From IMG/VR virus record IMGVR_UViG_3300024518_006375, positions 1 to 25,489 of that record: DNA of 25,489 bases; one strand, 5' to 3'. The stretch is from a virus. Under the pieces are notes generated by a model, which was not told the DNA's origin, ran no database searches, and was given only the letters and a program-made list of their open reading frames with translations. Both the position numbers and the translations under genes were made by a program. The first letter of the stretch is position 1, and each line of letters starts with the position of its first letter. Shown here piece by piece: positions 20,546 through 25,489 of this stretch.

Positions 20546-21775
20546 ATGCCATACATAACCGTGAACGGCTATCAAGTCCCGCAGATAGGTACTCAAGATA
20601 CAGAGAGTCCTAATTATGCGGATGCAATAGAAACAGTATTAGTATCTTTACTTCAAAACAAAAACACAGCTACTGCCAATCTTGATGTGTTTATACCTGG
20701 AACAGGAGTTTTGTACTATACCGCTTCTGGTGTTACTATTGCCGATGGTGATTTTAAGTATGAATTAGAAGCAGGAACAGGTGACTTTTTAGCTTTTATT
20801 AGAAGGTCAGGCGTTTGGGTGGAGTATAAAAGATCTCATGAGGATTCTGGACGTATTTTGGAAACATTTATAGGTAAAAACTCTCATTCTCATACATCTA
20901 CCACAGAAAGTGACGACTCTCACATTTTAACATCTAATACTAATGGTCAAAATAGAGTTGGAGCGGATGTTGTTATTCAAAATGTTGACAATCTTGGTGT
21001 TGGTGATAGTTCTGCTGGGAATCCTATTATTATAAACACTCAAGGGTCTGTTGGCACATCTGACCTTACAAGTCTAATACAAGGTATTGCACTGGTCGTG
21101 TCTGGGGATGCTGTTGCTGAGAAGATAGCTCTAAATATTAGACCTAATTGGACTTATGCACTTAAAGTTAATGCTGAAACAGCTCAATCACCTTTAGCTG
21201 GGTATACTTATGATGGTGTGACTGTGACGAATAGATCTGTAGAGTTTTCAACTCCAGGAAACGATGTTAGTATTTTTGTGAGTGACAATGATACAATCAT
21301 ACTAGGGTTTACAAGCCCCTTCTCAATATTTGAAGCAGCGTTAGCAACTGGAGCAAATCAGAATATTCTTGCAACATATCAGTATAGTACAGGGAATGAT
21401 ACATTTGCCCCTTTAACGATCAACAGTGATACAACTAATGGATTTACATCATTGTCTGGGCAAATATCGTTTAACCCTCCTGTTGGTTGGGCTACAAGTA
21501 ATTTGTACCAAGGTGACTCAGTTTTAGCTCTTTATTATATTGAGATAACAAGAACAAGAAATGGATTATCAACAATTCCTATTGAGAGTCAGTTTAAGTT
21601 ATTTCAATCTGGAGGCTCTGATATGTATATTCATGGAGATGGATGTATAGAACCTGTAACAATTTCAAATTCGGCAGCTGGCAATAATTGTATTTATTTT
21701 TCTGTAGAAAAGAATACCTTGTGCTGGAAAAACAAAGTTGGTGTCGTAAACACAATAGATATAACGGTGGCATAA
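20546..21775 (+). CDS. tail appendage protein (409 aa)
   Basis: A beta-rich structural protein of almost the same length as its upstream neighbour but without visible similarity. The N-terminus (MPYITVNGYQVPQIGTQD) and early NYADAIETVLVSLLQNKN look like a docking segment. Around residues 110-125 is a His/Ser/Thr/Asp-rich patch (NSHSHTSTTESDDSHIL) that could bind metal ions, as short HxH repeats do in fibre proteins; this is inference. Later residues are strands with little distinctive sequence. It ends directly in front of the second nozzle-like gene (TAA then ATG). Confidence 0.65.
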   Translation: MPYITVNGYQVPQIGTQDTESPNYADAIETVLVSLLQNKNTATANLDVFIPGTGVLYYTASGVTIADGDFKYELEAGTGDFLAFIRRSGVWVEYKRSHEDSGRILETFIGKNSHSHTSTTESDDSHILTSNTNGQNRVGADVVIQNVDNLGVGDSSAGNPIIINTQGSVGTSDLTSLIQGIALVVSGDAVAEKIALNIRPNWTYALKVNAETAQSPLAGYTYDGVTVTNRSVEFSTPGNDVSIFVSDNDTIILGFTSPFSIFEAALATGANQNILATYQYSTGNDTFAPLTINSDTTNGFTSLSGQISFNPPVGWATSNLYQGDSVLALYYIEITRTRNGLSTIPIESQFKLFQSGGSDMYIHGDGCIEPVTISNSAAGNNCIYFSVEKNTLCWKNKVGVVNTIDITVA

Positions 21776-23347
21776 ATGAGTTATGGTAGTGGTACATGGG
21801 GAGTTGGAGTTTGGGGCGTTGATGATGAAGCTGGGCCTATAATTACTGATATAGATGCCCCTGAATATGATCCTAATCCATTAAGTGATAGGATTGATGT
21901 TAAATTCAAGTATCGTTATCTGATAACAATGAGTAGAAACACAGGTGGAAATATTGCTTTAGGCCGTATAGATGCGGCACTAGGGCAAGAATTAGAACAT
22001 GAGAGTGCTTCAAACATTCCTCCACTAAGAGGAAATGACTTTTTAGAGTCAATAACTTTTAGTGATATTTCAGCATCTCCAGATAGCGATAATGTTATTG
22101 AATTAAGGGGTCCTTCTGAGAATAATGAACATTACACTCACTATTCAATATATAGGACAAAAAACACATTAGCCGATGATGCGGATTTTGAAACAGTAGA
22201 AGATACTTTTTTATATGTAGATGATGTCCCAGTTGTTAAATTTGGATATGCAACAAGTTTTGTTGGTGAACCAGACGGAAATAGCGGGCTAATGGTATTT
22301 CAAAGTAAAACTATGGGTGTTGAAGACGTTGGATCGTCTATTTCTGATGAGTTCGCTGGTGAGGCTTACGAGATTGTGGATTATGTTGAAAGAAATGGTG
22401 ACAATGTTGTCTTTAGAGTAATGAATAGATCTGACCCTTTAGTTCTGAATCCTGGTGTAGATAAATGGTACACTATTGGTGCTGACTGGGTTTTCCAAGG
22501 GGAACGAGTTTTTGCTGACAATGGAGATGTTTTATATATAGCAAGTTCATGGCAACGTGATTTTATTAGCACTGATGTTGGGAAACAAATCTTTTGGGCA
22601 GATGGAAGCGTTTCTGTTATTCGCAAAGTAAATAATATTAGGGAAATCGTTCTTTTTGAACCAGATTTAATTCCTGAAGATTTTAATGGTACAGGTTCAT
22701 TTATAGGTGTAATTGGGTATCTTGATAGAACTTATAACGACTTCACAGAGGACTCAACTCTTACAACATATCAAAGACGTGGAGATCCTTTTTACTTTCT
22801 ACAAACTAGGTTTTTTGCTCCTTTACCTGATGGTGGGTATTCTGCTGTAAAAGGTGGAGCTTATTTTGTTAGCTCTTTGGTTAATAGTGAATATTACTAT
22901 TCTCAATTAAGAGAGTTGTATAGAACGGGGTCATATCATCCTTCAATACAACTTAATACAAAACCTGTAGGAACTATAACAAGGTTAAAAGATTACCCTG
23001 AAGTTTTAGCTATATTTGGAAAGCATTTTACATATTATCTTGATACTACTGTAGAAGTTAATGGTGGAGAATCCTTACTAGGTGAATTTATTGTAACCTA
23101 CTCTGATCCTAAATTAATAACAAACAGAGTTGGTTGTAATAGTGAAGGTTCGGCTGCTTCTATTGATGGAGGTGGTGAAATCATTTTAACAAATGAACCT
23201 GCTGTTAGATTTTTTGATGGATTTAAATACAGTGATAATATCGCTCTTAATACAGTACAGGATAGTAAAATATCTCAACTCAAAGTTGACACTGTTTTAG
23301 AGTGGGACAAAAGACGTGGTTTAAGTATTTGGGGGGTAAATGGCTAG
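21776..23347 (+). CDS. tail nozzle-like protein, C-terminal part (523 aa)
   Basis: Starts MSYGSGTWGVGVWGVD, a Gly/aromatic motif also seen in the 139-aa PKD protein. Residues about 45-150 resemble the Ig-like insert of nozzle proteins (KYRYLITMSRNTGGN; then ELEHESASNIPPL; then HYTHYSIYRTKNT and a YVDD turn). An inserted unit follows (DFISTDVGKQIFWADGSVSV). The last 160 residues are typical propeller blades: PVGTITRLKDYPEVLAIFGK, HFTYYLDTT, RVGCNSEGSAASIDGGGEII, then EPAVRFFDGFKYSDNI. Together with the gene at 18113 it would make a full propeller. Similar proteins are P22 gp10 and T7 gp12 in function; homology is not proven here. It overlaps the next gene by eight bases. Confidence 0.62.
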   Translation: MSYGSGTWGVGVWGVDDEAGPIITDIDAPEYDPNPLSDRIDVKFKYRYLITMSRNTGGNIALGRIDAALGQELEHESASNIPPLRGNDFLESITFSDISASPDSDNVIELRGPSENNEHYTHYSIYRTKNTLADDADFETVEDTFLYVDDVPVVKFGYATSFVGEPDGNSGLMVFQSKTMGVEDVGSSISDEFAGEAYEIVDYVERNGDNVVFRVMNRSDPLVLNPGVDKWYTIGADWVFQGERVFADNGDVLYIASSWQRDFISTDVGKQIFWADGSVSVIRKVNNIREIVLFEPDLIPEDFNGTGSFIGVIGYLDRTYNDFTEDSTLTTYQRRGDPFYFLQTRFFAPLPDGGYSAVKGGAYFVSSLVNSEYYYSQLRELYRTGSYHPSIQLNTKPVGTITRLKDYPEVLAIFGKHFTYYLDTTVEVNGGESLLGEFIVTYSDPKLITNRVGCNSEGSAASIDGGGEIILTNEPAVRFFDGFKYSDNIALNTVQDSKISQLKVDTVLEWDKRRGLSIWGVNG

Positions 23348-24893
23348 TCCTGTTGTAGATTACACGGTTGTTCCTAATAGTGGAATTACTCCTCTAACAG
23401 TTACAATTACATTAAACTCTGTTATGATTGATGGGTTTGATCTTGATCCGTATTCTATCGCCCATTTTGGGTTTTTAAAAAGTAATGGATCATTCGATGC
23501 TCTTCAAATGTCACATTTTGGTTACTATTTGGCATTGCCAGCTATTAACTATATATGGAAATTTGGTGATGGTAACACATTTGTAGGTGAAAACCCTAGA
23601 ACTCATACATACACTACACCAGGGGATTACATTTTAAAGCTATGCCTTATTGTAGACAGTGTCGCTTATGAATACCCAACAACAGTAACAGTGTTAGCTT
23701 CAGAAACCAGCTTAGTTGGCCTTGGGCAAAACCCTTCAAGAGAGTCTCTTAATTATGGGAATGATGAAACTCAAGGTTTTGGATGGAGCAAAAACTCCGG
23801 AGACGGTCATTTATGGCCTGACTCTTATGGTTCAATGATATCAACATTTAATGAAGACGGTGATCATGAACAATTGATATTTGATTCATTAACTGGTTTA
23901 CCATATGTATATGATACAAGAAAGCTTATAACATCTTCAAATCTTATTGAAGTGTGGAAAGATAAAGTAAATCCATTAAGTGAAGGTTCTGGAACAGAGA
24001 TAACAACCAGAGTTAAACTTCAGGAATATGTCGGATCTCATGAAAGTTATTTTCAACAAATGAGTGATATAAACTTGTTTTATGAACCGATGTATAGAGC
24101 ACGACAGGATGCTATAGGATATACAGCTAAAGGGCTAAGGGACGCTTTCGAAGTTGATTTAGAATTGTATGCAGATGAAAAACTTGATAAAGTCGCTCAT
24201 GCGGACAACGTTCCAATTGATAGGGAATTGTTTTTTGATAGGATAATCAAAGGTCATATAATGCAGATAGCTTTTGAGACTGCTTCTTCTGAGTATCGGT
24301 TTACTGGTTCTGAAGTGTATCTTACTAATTATGATCATGCCGTTTGGCCTTCTCAACCAGATATGACAGAAAAAGACTATCAGAGTGAATCAAGCGACCT
24401 TCAAGGATGGCTTACTAGAAACCAATTCAAGCTTTTAGATCTTGTAACATCTGAAAGCTATGGTAATTCTGATGACTATGACAATATCGCTGGACCAGAT
24501 TCATTAGGTGGAAGTGCTTTCCAAGTAAATAAGCCTGGAGATATTTCATTTAATAAAACCGTTAATGATGCTACTGTTTGGAGTAATGACCCAGCTGGAC
24601 CTACTATAACTAGCTCGTCACCTCACGAGTTAACTGTAATCGGTTCTTTTGATACCCCTGAGTTTCCAGACGACAAAACAAATCCAGCTGTTGTGACATG
24701 GTATTTTTTACATATTAAGCGAACTGGACCAGATCCTCACTTTGCTTTTGAATTCACCTTTATAGATGGTGTTAAGTACTTTGATGTGAGATTTTATAAT
24801 GTAGATGCTTCTTTATCAGAAATGTCTATACAGTACCAATTTGATGATGTAAAAGAAAATAACGCTAATGCTATTTGTAAAAGTTGGTTTTAA
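23340..24893 (+). CDS. PKD-domain tail protein (517 aa)
   Basis: Residues 1-120 form a PKD domain: it opens with VDYTVVPNSGITPLTVTITL, and ends with YIWKFGDGNTFVGENPRTHT and YTTPGDYILKLCLIVDS, containing the WxFGDG and H-x-Y-x-x-P-G-x-Y motifs. Between the first and later strands is an unusual insertion of about 40 residues (with two HFG repeats: AHFGFL and SHFGYYL). The remainder (120-517) has no recognised domain; it contains acidic, aromatic-rich stretches and a likely C-terminal beta domain. The role is probably a tail surface or tip protein. Its start overlaps the nozzle-like gene and the stop overlaps the next (TAATG). Confidence 0.7.
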   Translation: MASPVVDYTVVPNSGITPLTVTITLNSVMIDGFDLDPYSIAHFGFLKSNGSFDALQMSHFGYYLALPAINYIWKFGDGNTFVGENPRTHTYTTPGDYILKLCLIVDSVAYEYPTTVTVLASETSLVGLGQNPSRESLNYGNDETQGFGWSKNSGDGHLWPDSYGSMISTFNEDGDHEQLIFDSLTGLPYVYDTRKLITSSNLIEVWKDKVNPLSEGSGTEITTRVKLQEYVGSHESYFQQMSDINLFYEPMYRARQDAIGYTAKGLRDAFEVDLELYADEKLDKVAHADNVPIDRELFFDRIIKGHIMQIAFETASSEYRFTGSEVYLTNYDHAVWPSQPDMTEKDYQSESSDLQGWLTRNQFKLLDLVTSESYGNSDDYDNIAGPDSLGGSAFQVNKPGDISFNKTVNDATVWSNDPAGPTITSSSPHELTVIGSFDTPEFPDDKTNPAVVTWYFLHIKRTGPDPHFAFEFTFIDGVKYFDVRFYNVDASLSEMSIQYQFDDVKENNANAICKSWF

Positions 24894-25141
24894 TGAATAA
24901 AGTAATTATTATAAAAAGCCCGATACGGTCAATAAGACCAACAGATAAAGATCATGAAATTCTAGCTAAACAGAATCAGAACTTTACAAATTTGTGGAAT
25001 ATCATAAATAATCAAGCTCAGAGAATTAAAGAACTTGAGAATAATCGTAATATAGAGTATGTTAAAAGTGAGGATGATATAATAACAGTAAAAACCTCAC
25101 AAGGAAACAAGCGTATAAAAGTGGAGACTAGCAATGAGTAA
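24893..25141 (+). CDS. small coiled-coil protein (82 aa)
   Basis: The ATG at 24893 overlaps the preceding TAA (TAATG) and is preferred to an in-frame TTG three codons earlier. The N-terminus is basic (MNKVIIIKSPIRSIRPTDKD), residues about 20-55 form a helix with heptad spacing (HEILAKQNQNFTNLWNIINN, then QRIKELENN), and the C-terminus has two short strands (DDIITVKTSQGNKRIKVET). This helix-then-beta layout is often seen in small oligomeric tail accessory proteins, but no family is recognised. It overlaps the next gene by eight bases. Confidence 0.65.
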   Translation: MNKVIIIKSPIRSIRPTDKDHEILAKQNQNFTNLWNIINNQAQRIKELENNRNIEYVKSEDDIITVKTSQGNKRIKVETSNE

Positions 25142-25489
25142 TTACTATTGGGATCTTGTAGATAAATACAATACTAATGCTTCAAATAGTGTTAAAAACT
25201 TTAGCCCTATGAATATTCCTCGTGGTGGTAAAAGAAACAGCATTGGTACTGGAGCGGGTCCAGATAATGTTATTCAACCTAGTAATCCTGCTATGCTTGA
25301 TTTTAGCAGTGGGACTCCTTCTGTTATTCATGAAGGAGAACAGGTTTCGAATGCCTCTAACGGCAAAAGCGTAACCCCTCATAGAGATGTTAGACGTGGA
25401 ATGATAGACTTAAACACTCCAGAGAAGCAAAGAATTGTTTCAAGTATGGAACAAGGTACTATGCCTGATTCCGTGGTGGCGGTTTTATG
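25134..25489 (+). CDS. unknown protein, 3' end outside the window (first 118 aa)
   Basis: Starts at an ATG overlapping the end of the preceding gene and stays open to the window edge. It begins MSNYYWDLVDKYNTNASNSV and is rich in Asn, Ser, Gly and Pro over the first 60 residues. Residues about 60-70 (GTPSVIHEGEQVS) resemble the 'hxGE' segment found in large internal or tape-measure-type phage proteins. The next part is charged and helical (DLNTPEKQRIVSSMEQG). Its place after the tail genes suggests an internal (ejection) or tail protein, but this is a guess because most of the gene is missing. Confidence 0.6.
   Translation, partial: MSNYYWDLVDKYNTNASNSVKNFSPMNIPRGGKRNSIGTGAGPDNVIQPSNPAMLDFSSGTPSVIHEGEQVSNASNGKSVTPHRDVRRGMIDLNTPEKQRIVSSMEQGTMPDSVVAVL

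Noticed and set aside
1-25489. tRNA genes, insertion sequences and integrase/att sites
   Set aside because: No cloverleaf-like sequence, transposase, recombinase or flanking repeats were seen on either strand by eye.

Overview
The window looks like about 25.5 kb of an AT-rich, tightly packed genome of a tailed double-stranded DNA phage. Most genes overlap or lie a few bases apart, nearly all have clear Shine-Dalgarno sites, and the right two thirds is a head-and-tail morphogenesis module. No integrase, lysogeny repressor or host housekeeping gene is visible, so nothing here points to a prophage. The P22-like portal, the Q/P-rich scaffold candidate, the DUF4043/N4 gp56-type capsid protein and the split tail-nozzle-like beta-propeller suggest a short-tailed (podovirus-type) phage of a Gram-negative host. 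The host cannot be named from the sequence.

Left arm, minus strand (8132 down to 5). Three stretches are separated by hairpins. (i) 8132-6267 is a small operon: a ribbon-helix-helix (RHH) protein, a VRR-NUC-type nuclease, a MazG-like pyrophosphohydrolase, a coiled-coil protein and two small Cys-rich proteins. It ends at a strong intrinsic terminator (6165-6200). (ii) 6107-3015 holds adsorption genes: a 789-aa beta-helix tail spike, a PKD/Ig-like protein and a 96-aa beta-rich protein. (iii) 2788-5 holds a second RHH gene behind a well-formed promoter with direct repeats, a DUF5675 protein with an H-x-GN...GC motif, a two-helix membrane protein (possible holin) and several unknown small proteins.

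Divergent control region (8133-8265). The minus and plus units share about 130 bp containing an imperfect inverted repeat in front of the RHH gene, a plus-strand promoter candidate and two further palindromes.

Right arm, plus strand (8266 to the end). The order is a membrane-anchored coiled-coil protein, a 52-aa basic protein, the large terminase, portal, scaffold candidate, major capsid protein, a coiled-coil head-region protein, a head-tail adaptor candidate, the N-terminal part of a nozzle-like protein, two fibre-like proteins, the C-terminal part of the nozzle-like protein, a PKD-domain tail protein, a small coiled-coil protein and the start of one more gene cut by the window edge.

Points most worth a second look: a second, apparently degenerate RNase H-like region at the C-terminus of the terminase; a nozzle protein apparently split by two inserted fibre genes; an N-terminal aromatic-glycine motif shared by two structural proteins on opposite strands; and two RHH genes, each with its own candidate operator. 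Several starts were moved to internal codons on Shine-Dalgarno evidence, and two genes of 52 and 56 codons were found by hand.
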